Of a DNA stretch of 64,000 nucleotides, positions 16,726 through 25,860 are shown piece by piece. The notes under the pieces are model-generated. The model had not been told where the DNA came from and did no database searches. It saw only the letters and a list, made by a program, of their open reading frames with translations. This stretch comes from Lachnospiraceae bacterium. GTDB taxonomy: Bacteria > Bacillota > Clostridia > Lachnospirales > Lachnospiraceae. Both the position numbers and the translations under genes were made by a program. Numbering within the stretch: the first letter of the stretch is position 1; each line of letters opens with the position of its first letter. Location: contig SVFN01000017.1 of assembly GCA_015056815.1 (NCBI GenBank), positions 1 through 64,000 on the forward strand, given 5' to 3'.

Positions 16726-19410
16726 ATGAATTATGGTAAAAGGGGAGTCCGCCAGAAGCAACGTGCACTGAATTCTTTATGGACCAAGCTCGGCAAGATG
16801 TTTTTCCTTGCGATCGTCAAAGCTTTTTTAGTGGCGTTAGTCTGTGTCGGAACCATCGGTATCTGCATGGGGATCGGAATGTTCAGGGGCATCCTCGCTT
16901 CCGCTCCGGACACTTCCAATCTGGATGTCACGCCCTCCGGCTACGCGACCGTTGTCTACAATGCAAAAGGGCAGCAGATCAGCAAGCTGGTAGCTGAAAA
17001 TTCCAACCGGAGTTACGTCAACATCTCGCTGATACCGCAGCATTTGAGCGATGCATTTGTCGCGATCGAAGATGAGCGTTTTTATGAACATAACGGCATA
17101 GATATCAAAGGTATCGTCCGTGCCGGCGTTTCCACGATCAAAAACCGCGGTCTTGGACAGGGAGCCAGTACCATTACCCAGCAGCTTCTGAAAAACAACG
17201 TTTTTGAAGGCTGGGCGACAGAGACTTCCAATATGGCCAAGATCAAACGTAAGATCCAGGAACAGTATCTGGCCATCGAGCTTGAGAAAAAAATGAGCAA
17301 GTCCGATATCCTGGAGCTTTATATGAATTCCATCAATCTGGGACAGAATACCCTCGGAGTTCAGGCAGCTTCCATGCGGTATTTCAACAAGCCGGTATCC
17401 GAGCTGAAGCTTTCCGAGTGTGCCGTTATCGCCGGTATCACACAGAATCCTTCCAGATACAACCCGATCTCCCACCCTGACAAAAATGCGGAACGTCGGG
17501 AGAAGGTGCTCAACAAGATGCTCGAACAGGGCTATATCACTCAGAAGGAATATGATGCCGCCATGGTGGATGATGTCTATTCCCGTATCCAGCTGGTCAA
17601 TCAGGAAACTTCTGCTACCAGTGTCAACTCTTACTTCGTGGATGCACTGATCGAGCAGATGATCGATGATCTGATGGAGCAGAAAGGCTATAATGAGACG
17701 CAGGCCTACAACATGGTATACAGCGGCGGTCTTACCGTACAGACCACACAGGATCCCGATATCCAGAGAATCTGTGACACCGTCTTTAACGATGAGAGTA
17801 ATTACCCTGCCAATACCAAATGGAGTTTAAGTTACGAACTGACGGTCAGCAATAAAGCCACCGGGGAATACAAGAATTACAGTACCGAAATGTTCCGCGA
17901 CTATTTCAGACAGGAGAACGGTTCCTACACGACACTGTACTCCTCACAGGATGCCGCTTATGCGGATATTGAGACATTTAAGCAGGCAGTCACGACAAAC
18001 GGTATGACCGTATACGCCGAGAAAGCGACATTAACACCGCAGCCTCAGGTATGTATCACCGTAGAGGATCACAATACCGGTTATATCGTAGCCATGGTTG
18101 GTGGCCGCGGACCAAAATCCGCAAGCCGTACCTTTAACCGCGCGACTGATTCTCCAAGACAGCCCGGATCGACCTTCAAGGTATTATCCACCTACGCTCC
18201 GGCACTTGACAGCGCAGGACTGACACTTGCCACCGTAGAAACCGATGCCCCGTACAATTATGAAAACGGCCGCCCGGTTTCCAACTGGTATCACAACGGC
18301 TACAAAGGAATCTGTTCCCTGCGTTACGGTATCGAACAGTCCCTGAATATTGTTACGGTTAAAACATTGACACGTATCACACCGAGACTTGGGTTTGATT
18401 ACCTGCAGAAGTTCGGCTTCACCACTCTGGTGGAACGTCAGGAGATTCCCAATGCAAACGGCGGTGTTTCCGTGTTTACGGATATCCAGCAGGCTCTTGC
18501 ACTTGGCGGTATCACCAAAGGTGTTACCAACAAGGAATTAAATGCAGCCTACGCTACGATCGCCAACGGCGGCACATATATCAGACCGACACTTTATACC
18601 AAGATCCTGGATCATGACGGTAATATCCTGATCGACAACACTGAGCCGGACAGCAGTCAGGTATTAAAGCCCACTACTGCTTTCCTTCTGACCGACGCCA
18701 TGGTCGATGTTGTTACCAAGGGAACCGGTACGGCAGTGAACTTCGGAGATATGGCGATCGCCGGAAAGACCGGGACGACTTCCGATTACAACGATGTATG
18801 GTTTGCAGGCTATACACCTTACTATACAGCCACTACCTGGGCAGGATTTGATAATAATCAGTTTACTGCCAAGCTGGAAAGTCCGGATGAAAAGGCTTTG
18901 GCCAAAACACTCTGGCGTGCGGTCATGTCCCAGATTCATGAAGGTTTACCGAACAAATCGTTCGAAAAACCGGAGGGCATCGTATCCGCCACCATTTGTT
19001 CCCAGTCCGGTCTGCTTCCTAAGCAGGGACTTTGCGATGGTTGTCTGAATACAGAGTATTTCGCAGAAGGTACCGTACCGACACAAACCTGTAACGTGCA
19101 TATTTCCAACATGGTATGCTCCGCAACAGGACTCGCGGCAGTGGAAGGTTGTCCTTATGCTGTACCGGGTGTTATCACCGCTACTCCGGCAGATGACGGC
19201 AGTCAGGGATCGATCAGCTACTGTCCTCATACTCCTGCTTTCTTAAGCAATCCGGCTAATGCAGAGGCAGCTCAGCAGGCCGCTCTGCAGGCCGCGCAGG
19301 CAGCTCAGCAGGCCGCAATGGAAGCCGCCCAGAAGGCTCAGCAGGAAGCTATAGAAGCAGCTCAGAGAGCCGCACAGGCAGCTCAGGAACAGGCAACTGT
19401 CGGGCAGTAG
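16726..19410 (+). CDS. Class A penicillin-binding protein 1A
   Basis: A bifunctional peptidoglycan glycosyltransferase/transpeptidase, 894 aa from MNYGKRG. After a basic N-terminus and one membrane helix (FFLAIVKAFLVALVCVGTIG), the GT51 domain shows EDERFYEHNGID and GASTITQQLLKN. The transpeptidase has SxxK in PGSTFKVL, SxN in EQSLNIV and KTG in AGKTGTTSDYND. The last 55 residues are almost only Ala, Gln and Glu, predicted as a long coiled-coil tail. I prefer ATG 16726 to ATG 16720: AGGAGG at 16711-16716 is 9 nt from the former but only 3 nt from the latter. Confidence 0.95.
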   Translation: MNYGKRGVRQKQRALNSLWTKLGKMFFLAIVKAFLVALVCVGTIGICMGIGMFRGILASAPDTSNLDVTPSGYATVVYNAKGQQISKLVAENSNRSYVNISLIPQHLSDAFVAIEDERFYEHNGIDIKGIVRAGVSTIKNRGLGQGASTITQQLLKNNVFEGWATETSNMAKIKRKIQEQYLAIELEKKMSKSDILELYMNSINLGQNTLGVQAASMRYFNKPVSELKLSECAVIAGITQNPSRYNPISHPDKNAERREKVLNKMLEQGYITQKEYDAAMVDDVYSRIQLVNQETSATSVNSYFVDALIEQMIDDLMEQKGYNETQAYNMVYSGGLTVQTTQDPDIQRICDTVFNDESNYPANTKWSLSYELTVSNKATGEYKNYSTEMFRDYFRQENGSYTTLYSSQDAAYADIETFKQAVTTNGMTVYAEKATLTPQPQVCITVEDHNTGYIVAMVGGRGPKSASRTFNRATDSPRQPGSTFKVLSTYAPALDSAGLTLATVETDAPYNYENGRPVSNWYHNGYKGICSLRYGIEQSLNIVTVKTLTRITPRLGFDYLQKFGFTTLVERQEIPNANGGVSVFTDIQQALALGGITKGVTNKELNAAYATIANGGTYIRPTLYTKILDHDGNILIDNTEPDSSQVLKPTTAFLLTDAMVDVVTKGTGTAVNFGDMAIAGKTGTTSDYNDVWFAGYTPYYTATTWAGFDNNQFTAKLESPDEKALAKTLWRAVMSQIHEGLPNKSFEKPEGIVSATICSQSGLLPKQGLCDGCLNTEYFAEGTVPTQTCNVHISNMVCSATGLAAVEGCPYAVPGVITATPADDGSQGSISYCPHTPAFLSNPANAEAAQQAALQAAQAAQQAAMEAAQKAQQEAIEAAQRAAQAAQEQATVGQ

Positions 19411-19434
19411 TTGTCTGTCCCCCATCACACGATC

Positions 19435-19476
19435 AAAAACGCCACAACCCTTCCAGACAGGTTGTGGCGTTTTTAT
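19435..19476. terminator. Terminator after PBP1A
   Basis: AAAACGCCACAACC and GGTTGTGGCGTTTTT form a 13-14-bp stem with a 10-nt loop, and T-runs flank both sides, so it can serve the convergent gene at 19513 as well. Confidence 0.92.
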
Positions 19477-19512
19477 TTCAGTACCTCTGTTTCCTTGTAC
19501 ACAGAAGTCTTC

Positions 19513-22500
19513 TTATTCTTTATAAAGAATCGCATCAGCTAGCTGTACATCCGGATCCTCGCTCTCCAGCTTCACCTCAAATCCCCTGATCCTGCCATCT
19601 GTCCAATAAGGACTCGACTTCACCGGGATCAGATAGCGGTCCCCGTACAGATATGCTGCAAAATGATAGGTTTCCTCTTTTCCGGTGGCATCACTTACAA
19701 AGCTTACCGTCAGATGATCGATCTGCCCTAAATCGATCTCCTTTTGTTTCTTCTCCATATCCGTCCGGGCACCCTTCGTCAGTTCATCATATTCCTCCAG
19801 ACGTTTTGTCAATGCTTTCTCATCGCCTTGTGTCAGGATTTCAATATAGGAGATCTCCTCCCCTTTTACCGGCTGTTCAAACTCTACCTCCATCAGATCG
19901 GGCACCGTTAAATGCTTCTGTACGTTTTCTCCGCTCTCCTCCAGCTTCTGCACAAGACCCGCATTCCCCCACACTGCCGGAAGATATTGCATGACCTCCT
20001 TGTGCATCAAATCCGCATAGGCTTCAAAGGCCTCCTCACTTCCCGCTGCAGGTTCTGCGTTCTTTAGCAGGTAAATCACATTGCCATAAGAATACGGCCG
20101 GTATCCCGCCTTTCGGATATGATCATACAGCTTACCGCACCGTAAGCTGATCGAGGCATCATCAAACCTGATGAACGGCGCTAACAGGATTAACTGTGGC
20201 TGCTCCTCTTCGATCTGCCTGATCGCATTTTCCTGCATCAGCTCATTGCTGATATTATAGCCGGATGTATAATCCAATACGGAAGCCTTGTCAAAGATCA
20301 CATAGTTGGCAATGGCATTCGTCAGATCCACATAGCTGCCCTTCTCACCCAGCACACCATCCACAACAGCATCAATGTTCTTCAGACTGTTTAGCGCATT
20401 CCCGCTGATAAATCCGTTTCCCAGATTCGGAATGTTCACACTCTCTCCCGTCACATACACGATCGGATCCTCCACCATGTTTCCCATGATCTCTGTCTGT
20501 TGTGTGGCGGCCACATATCCTTTTTCCCCAAGCTGTTCTTTATCGATTCCGATCCTTCCATCCATCTGATAGAGACATACCAGAAGGATGATAAAAAACA
20601 GGGTTAACTCTGACTGACTTCTGACACGCTCATGCCCTTTCCCGTCCAGCAGGAAAAACAGAACCAGAATAGTGAAAAACAGCCCCACAACGCCTGTGCG
20701 AAGTCCGTTGTCATAGCGGACAAATGCATAATTCAAAATCACATAAAAACATACAAACAGGCATACGGCATATTCCCTGCCTTTTCTTTGCAGGTATTGT
20801 TTCTCTTTGCCGTAAAGATTCCCTGCAAAGCACAACAGTAAAGGGAGCAACAGCAGAAACGTCTTCAAATAAAACCCGTCCGTCGTTGTCGTAAGTCCCG
20901 GCACAAAATACTCCTGAAGCTTCGTAAAATTCCCGATCATTCCCATGCCATTCGTTAACAGCGTCGTTGCGGCATTTTCTTTCAGATACACCACGATCCC
21001 TAAAAAGAGAGGAATAAAACTTAAGCCAAACAGGAGTAAGAAACCATAACGCACCCCGAATAAAACCAGTTTCTTAGTGCTCTTGTTCTCCTTGTCAAAC
21101 AGCTCTACCACCTCTTTATAAGAATCTCTGTAGATTCTGTAGAGCACGACCGGAAGAAACGCGATCGCGCCGGAGCCTCCGATCGACGGATTCCATGCGA
21201 TCGCCACGATGGATAAAAAGACCCACCACCAGAAATAGATCAAAAAGCTTTCACGGACTTTATCCGAAAACAGGATAAAAAACATACAAAACAGCATAAG
21301 ATATCTCAGGCCCGCCGTATGGATCAAAAAACCGGAAAACAGATAGATCACCAGTGTTGCCTGTTCCTTCTTCTCCAGTGCAAACCAGAGCACGATCGAA
21401 AGCAGACAGATCATAAGAAGCTCTCCCACCACAGTCGATGCATTCAGGGACAGATAGCTTCCATCAAACAGCAGATAGTCGATCGCTCCGTAAAAATAAT
21501 CGCAAAGCCCATGAATCGGAATCAGATCCCTGTAAGGCAGCTTCCCGTAGGACATAAACTGCTGCATGGGAACCGTGATCTCCCCATTATGGAAGAAATC
21601 AATGTTCATGACCGCCTTCGGCAACGTATACACCTTCATCATGCCGATCATCATAATCGATGTCGGCATCACATTGTATTTACGCCTGTACATACAAAAA
21701 GCCTCATGACCGGTCATGGCTGCCAGACAGATCCATACAAACAGATGATATCTCCCTGTCTCAAACAGCCGTACCGTATCCTGCGCCGCTTCATACTGAT
21801 AATCAAAGTGGTAAAAATTCAGCAGACCGAGCGGCAGAAGTACCTGTGAAAAAGCCAGAACCTTATCCAACGGGACTCTTTCTTTTTTGAACCGGTGAAG
21901 GAATCCGATCGTCACAACGATTGCCAGGATCACAAGCCTTCCGGCTTTAAAAAGCAGAAACGGCACCAAAGAGAGTCCCAGTTTTGCGTTCACAATACCG
22001 TACACCGCATAGAAGCTGTATTCCATAAACAGTAAGATAAGGATCAAGGAGATGAAAGTCCCTGTCTTGCCGACTTCTCTCCAGAATACAGGAATTGCCA
22101 GCAATACCCCTGTACACAGTAAAAGGATCATATCCCAGACAAACTCTTTCTGTCTGAAAATACAAAACAGCGTCGCAAAATAGATCACTGTAAAACACAT
22201 ACTGATCCTCTTATCCATCGTAAAATTGGCACTCCAGATATTAAAAGCCAGCACAAACAGCCAATATAGCACAAACACCCCGATCAGAGCATAACGGATC
22301 ACCTGCAGATCCGCCTGCTTGGGATACGCGCTAAAGGTCGTCAGTCCCGCAATGAACTCCGGATAATCCGGCAGTCTGTCGTACAGCTTGTCCGAAAGAT
22401 AAAATATCGCCGCAAAAGTGGTCAAAAAACTGGCAAGCAATGATACAATCCCGATCGCCGTATCCTGGGGCATCAAATACTTTGCCGCAAACTGTTGTAT

Positions 22501-22521
22501 TTTAAGGATCCAATTACGCAA
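19513..22521 (-). CDS. Large multi-pass membrane protein, GT-C-like
   Basis: About 1002 aa with more than ten hydrophobic helices in the first 650 residues and a soluble C-terminal third. The segment YGKLPYRDLIPIHGLCDYFYG near residue 350 resembles the loop of GT-C lipid-linked sugar transferases, where an acidic residue follows the first periplasmic loop, but this is weak. I start at TTG 22521 (then RNWILKIQQ) because GGGAGG stands 8 nt upstream, which the longer frame to 22599 lacks. A role in cell-surface polysaccharide assembly is a guess; the family is not recognised with certainty. Confidence 0.55.
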   Translation of the reverse strand: MRNWILKIQQFAAKYLMPQDTAIGIVSLLASFLTTFAAIFYLSDKLYDRLPDYPEFIAGLTTFSAYPKQADLQVIRYALIGVFVLYWLFVLAFNIWSANFTMDKRISMCFTVIYFATLFCIFRQKEFVWDMILLLCTGVLLAIPVFWREVGKTGTFISLILILLFMEYSFYAVYGIVNAKLGLSLVPFLLFKAGRLVILAIVVTIGFLHRFKKERVPLDKVLAFSQVLLPLGLLNFYHFDYQYEAAQDTVRLFETGRYHLFVWICLAAMTGHEAFCMYRRKYNVMPTSIMMIGMMKVYTLPKAVMNIDFFHNGEITVPMQQFMSYGKLPYRDLIPIHGLCDYFYGAIDYLLFDGSYLSLNASTVVGELLMICLLSIVLWFALEKKEQATLVIYLFSGFLIHTAGLRYLMLFCMFFILFSDKVRESFLIYFWWWVFLSIVAIAWNPSIGGSGAIAFLPVVLYRIYRDSYKEVVELFDKENKSTKKLVLFGVRYGFLLLFGLSFIPLFLGIVVYLKENAATTLLTNGMGMIGNFTKLQEYFVPGLTTTTDGFYLKTFLLLLPLLLCFAGNLYGKEKQYLQRKGREYAVCLFVCFYVILNYAFVRYDNGLRTGVVGLFFTILVLFFLLDGKGHERVRSQSELTLFFIILLVCLYQMDGRIGIDKEQLGEKGYVAATQQTEIMGNMVEDPIVYVTGESVNIPNLGNGFISGNALNSLKNIDAVVDGVLGEKGSYVDLTNAIANYVIFDKASVLDYTSGYNISNELMQENAIRQIEEEQPQLILLAPFIRFDDASISLRCGKLYDHIRKAGYRPYSYGNVIYLLKNAEPAAGSEEAFEAYADLMHKEVMQYLPAVWGNAGLVQKLEESGENVQKHLTVPDLMEVEFEQPVKGEEISYIEILTQGDEKALTKRLEEYDELTKGARTDMEKKQKEIDLGQIDHLTVSFVSDATGKEETYHFAAYLYGDRYLIPVKSSPYWTDGRIRGFEVKLESEDPDVQLADAILYKE

Positions 22522-22793
22522 AACCGCTTCCTCCCAAACACTGAGCTTTCTATTGTATGTGCACTCACATAACAGCGCACACTTCCGGTCCGTCCACATC
22601 TATCCTTTATGCAGACCCTATATTCTTACATTTTAACAGATAGGCGGTACTGTTACAAGAAATTCTTGCAGACATGCTTCTTCCGGATCACTGTTTACAG
22701 CCACCTCACATACATTCCAAAAAGCCGTGCTTCGCACTTTGCGGCCCGCATTCGCGGTCTGCTTTTATTCTGAGTAAAACCGGATTTTCCCGC
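22522..22793. other. Gap with short GC-rich hairpins, no gene seen
   Basis: This stretch has no convincing ORF. Around 22720-22770 there are compact hairpin-forming runs such as GCCGTGCTTCGCAC and GCGGCCCGCATTCGCGG. They may be an intergenic repeat, but I see no second copy in the window. Confidence 0.3.
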
Positions 22794-22832
22794 AAAAAAA
22801 AAATCTTCTGAAACGATATGTTTCAGAAGATT
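22794..22832 (-). terminator. Terminator after tRNA-Thr
   Basis: AATCTTCTGAAAC, loop ATATC, GTTTCAGAAGATT, then a run of eight T on the minus strand, 8 bp beyond the tRNA 3' end. Confidence 0.95.
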
Positions 22833-22839
22833 CTATCCG

Positions 22840-22912
<73 letters not shown>

Positions 22913-22933
22913 CTGTGATTGCTCACAAATGGT

Positions 22934-22963
22934 ATTTTATCACATAACAAACATCTTTGTCAA
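22934..22963 (-). promoter_or_regulatory. Promoter of tRNA-Thr
   Basis: TTGACA (22958-22963), 18-nt spacer ending TGA, TAAAAT (22934-22939). Strong match, about 20 nt upstream of the tRNA 5' end. Confidence 0.8.
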
Positions 22964-23036
22964 TAGAGAATTCATTTCTTTTCACCGCGTTTTTCCTTTT
23001 GACACTCCACGGATTCTACCCTTTCTGTCAATCGTC

Positions 23037-24023
23037 TCAAATGCATTGTGATTTTAATGCTTTTAAAGAAATCCGTAACGAAAAACTCCATTCCCCATCT
23101 GCCTTTAAAATCGGCAATGCCCCGTTTGTCTCTGCGATGCTGACTGCATCATAAAATCCGTTTGTCGGCTCTAACGCACAGTTGTAATCTCCCAAAAGCC
23201 GCCCCGCCGTCACCCAGAAGCCTAAATAGGGAAGCATGCCGGCATCATATTCCAAAAGCATACGCATCCCCTGAGATGGATACAGCATGCCGCATCTTCC
23301 CTCTGACACCCTGCCTTCGATATAATATTTTTCCCAGCTTATGCTGTCCCTTTCCGGAAGAGAAGTGAAATCATAGTGAAAGGCACTTTCCTTCTCTTTT
23401 GATACCGTATCCCGCACTTTTGACTCGCTGCGTTTATGCATGCTGGAAAGCTCTGCTTGATAAACCGTGTCACATTTGCCCAGTCTGTCACTGTCCAGCA
23501 CATTCCGGAATTCTTTCGTTCCTTCCGGGAATTGGAGGATCGCATCTTCCTCATAACGTATCAGCCCATGCCATGTCCAAAAGCAGGGAAACTCCTCTAT
23601 TCCTGTATTTATGATCCGATAGGACAGGATCAGACTGTCCCCCAAAAGCTCCAGTCTTTTATCATACTCATAGGCAAAATTCCTGCCTTTTCCGTGAAGT
23701 TTAACACTCTTTGCATCGCAATGGACCACTTCCAGCGGCATCTTCCAGATCTCCCCGTGATCGGGATAATCCAGTTTTTTTCCGTTCCATTCATACAACT
23801 CCCCGTTAATATTCGGAAATGCATCATCCATGCCGTATGCATAATCCCCGAAATCAGGCTCCTCTCCCGCTTTCGGCAGCTTCCTGCCCCGCCCGCTCTG
23901 TGCCGCCAGCTCGAAAGCATGCTTCTTTTCATAAAACGAAAGGATCTTGCCTCCAGTCTTCGGACATATGACCACACGCAGTGTCTCGTTTTCTATCTGT
24001 AACTGTTTCATCCCGTATCCCAT
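23037..24023 (-). CDS. Aldose 1-epimerase family protein
   Basis: A 328-aa cytosolic protein of the galactose mutarotase-like superfamily. The opening MKQLQIENETLRVVICPKTGGKI and GMDDAFPNI, PDHGEIWKMPLEV and FWTWHGLIRY segments fit aldose-1-epimerase or related carbohydrate-binding enzymes; PDHGE supplies a His near the usual catalytic position. The exact sugar is unknown. Two ATGs (24023 and 24011) are possible and neither has a strong ribosome site. It follows the M48-like gene by 26 bp, so they may be co-transcribed. Confidence 0.8.
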   Translation of the reverse strand: MGYGMKQLQIENETLRVVICPKTGGKILSFYEKKHAFELAAQSGRGRKLPKAGEEPDFGDYAYGMDDAFPNINGELYEWNGKKLDYPDHGEIWKMPLEVVHCDAKSVKLHGKGRNFAYEYDKRLELLGDSLILSYRIINTGIEEFPCFWTWHGLIRYEEDAILQFPEGTKEFRNVLDSDRLGKCDTVYQAELSSMHKRSESKVRDTVSKEKESAFHYDFTSLPERDSISWEKYYIEGRVSEGRCGMLYPSQGMRMLLEYDAGMLPYLGFWVTAGRLLGDYNCALEPTNGFYDAVSIAETNGALPILKADGEWSFSLRISLKALKSQCI

Positions 24024-24049
24024 TCTTTTTCTGCTGCCTGCTTCCTCTT

Positions 24050-25393
24050 TTATCTTAACGATACGTAATAATAGAGAACAACGATCGCTTGTGGCGAAAA
24101 CCAGCTTTTTTCTTCAAAAGCGCCATCCCCGTTGATTATGATCTTCGCAACATTATTTTCTTTCAGACCAAAGCCCAACAGCGGCATCGCCATTTCCTTC
24201 ATCTCGATATTGCAAAAGCCGTACCGTTCCAGCTCAGCCTTTACCTCATAGACATTGCGTCCCGCGAAATGTCTGTGTCCTGCCACCATGATCTCACCCG
24301 GGTGTTCGAGCGCAAGCTCTTCATCCGTCTTTGGCAGATAAAAATCCAGAACGATTGCTGCGGTACTCTTATAATAGTCTTCTTTGCAATCGGTCTGTCC
24401 GTCAATGCTGAAACCGGACACCGCACCGTTTTTGAGTCGCATATCCGATGCCAGAACTCTCTGCAGTGTGACACTTCTAAACCCTTTCGTCAAAAGCTTC
24501 TTCTGTACGTCCAGCGCGTCTTTTCCGATCATTTTGACAGGATCGATCAGAATCGGCAGATGATCCGCCGCATCCGTTTCATCGGACTGCAGATAATCCC
24601 GGATCGCCTGATAACGTTCGCTGTTGATCCACTCTCTGCTCTCATATGCACGCACTGCATTTAACGGATGATCATTGTTCTGAAACATAATAAACTCCAG
24701 CGTCTTATTCCACATATTATCCTTGATCATCTCGCGATATGCCTCTGCCTGCTGCAAGAACAGCTCCACATCCGGCTCTGCCTGGATATTCTTGCTGTAA
24801 CCCGCCAGATACATGCAAAGCTTCATCGTATTATCCGCATTCCCATCACAGATCGCTGCTGCTCTGTCCGCAGAGAACTCACTGCAGCGCATCCAATAGG
24901 CAAATGCCAGCTGGATCGGATACAATGCCAGATTGCCAAGTCCCGAAGCAGAAAGCGATGCCCCATTTAAGATTGCCCGCCCCATCGTATGATACAGGGT
25001 ATGATGACAGGCAATATGTCCGCACTCATGTGCGATCACTGTCGGGATCAGCTCTTCCGGTACCGTATCAAACAGTCCCGATGTCAAAACAATAAACGGT
25101 TTCGTATCCCCATAGGTATGCGCATTCGGATAGGGACTAAGATCCAGATACATCTCCGGTACCTCGATCCCCAGTTTATCACAGATCGGGGGCAGCATAT
25201 CATAGTACTTATCAAGCTGCCCGTTCCCCAGCTTTAGATTCGTAGACATATTTAAGATCTTAAACTGCTTCTCATTCCAGATCTTCATGAACGCTTTCAT
25301 AAGCTGCTCAAATCCCGGTATCGCTTTCAGTGCCGCCATCGCTGCCTTGTCTGATTCGTGCAGGTATAACCCTGAATCCAGTTTTTTACTCAT
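24050..25393 (-). CDS. M48-like zinc metallopeptidase
   Basis: A 447-aa protein with the zincin motif VIAHECGHIACHH near residue 120 and a third ligand in CSEFSADRAA, the arrangement of M48 peptidases. Upstream is a helical segment and a strand motif IEVPEMYLDLSPYPNAHTYG typical of M48 (Ste24/HtpX) family. No membrane helix or signal is evident, so it may act in the cytosol. The C-terminal 180 residues are not recognised and include a ribosomal-L7Ae-unlike alpha/beta region that resembles a ligand-binding domain (LTKGFRSVTLQRVL). Confidence 0.8.
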   Translation of the reverse strand: MSKKLDSGLYLHESDKAAMAALKAIPGFEQLMKAFMKIWNEKQFKILNMSTNLKLGNGQLDKYYDMLPPICDKLGIEVPEMYLDLSPYPNAHTYGDTKPFIVLTSGLFDTVPEELIPTVIAHECGHIACHHTLYHTMGRAILNGASLSASGLGNLALYPIQLAFAYWMRCSEFSADRAAAICDGNADNTMKLCMYLAGYSKNIQAEPDVELFLQQAEAYREMIKDNMWNKTLEFIMFQNNDHPLNAVRAYESREWINSERYQAIRDYLQSDETDAADHLPILIDPVKMIGKDALDVQKKLLTKGFRSVTLQRVLASDMRLKNGAVSGFSIDGQTDCKEDYYKSTAAIVLDFYLPKTDEELALEHPGEIMVAGHRHFAGRNVYEVKAELERYGFCNIEMKEMAMPLLGFGLKENNVAKIIINGDGAFEEKSWFSPQAIVVLYYYVSLR

Positions 25394-25429
25394 TTGTTTT
25401 CCCCCTTATGGTTATTTTTATCTGCTCTG

Positions 25430-25819
25430 CTATACGCCCACAATATAAAACCCATTATGCTCCTTTGCCCGCGCAAGCCATTTCAGAAGAATCGCATAGT
25501 CCTCCGGCTTTTGCGTCAGGGCACGTTCGGATATCTCATCCATCCACTCCGGTCCATAATAGGTGATCCCCCAGATATCAAAATATCCCTTTGAAAGATC
25601 GTAATGGATCCCGGATCCGAAAATGTCTTTGTAATGTGTATAGAAAGAAGCATGGTCTTTTTCCTCTATATATAAAGAATCATTCTGCCAGAAATCCGTA
25701 GCTTTAACGATCTGCTCAATATCTGTCCCGGCAGGGTACTTACAGTATTGCAGCTCGATAAAGCACGTACCGCCATACCCGCTTCTTTCTTTTTGTGAAT
25801 GAAATGTAATAAACATCAT
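25430..25819 (-). CDS. Hypothetical protein
   Basis: A 129-aa soluble protein, rich in aromatic residues (Tyr and Trp), opening MMFITFHSQKERSGYGG and ending LAKAKEHNGFYIVG-like. It looks like a compact alpha/beta protein with no motif I can name. It sits between the M48-like gene and the secreted protein, same strand, 36 bp upstream of the M48 start, so it may be the first gene of that transcript. Confidence 0.6.
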   Translation of the reverse strand: MMFITFHSQKERSGYGGTCFIELQYCKYPAGTDIEQIVKATDFWQNDSLYIEEKDHASFYTHYKDIFGSGIHYDLSKGYFDIWGITYYGPEWMDEISERALTQKPEDYAILLKWLARAKEHNGFYIVGV

Positions 25820-25860
25820 TAAATCCCTCTTATATCCCTGCCTTTTCTGACAGATAAAAG

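Noticed and set aside
22700-22780. GC-rich hairpins near the tRNA region as a regulatory RNA.
   Set aside because: No promoter, no second copy and no conserved motif; left as an unassigned gap.
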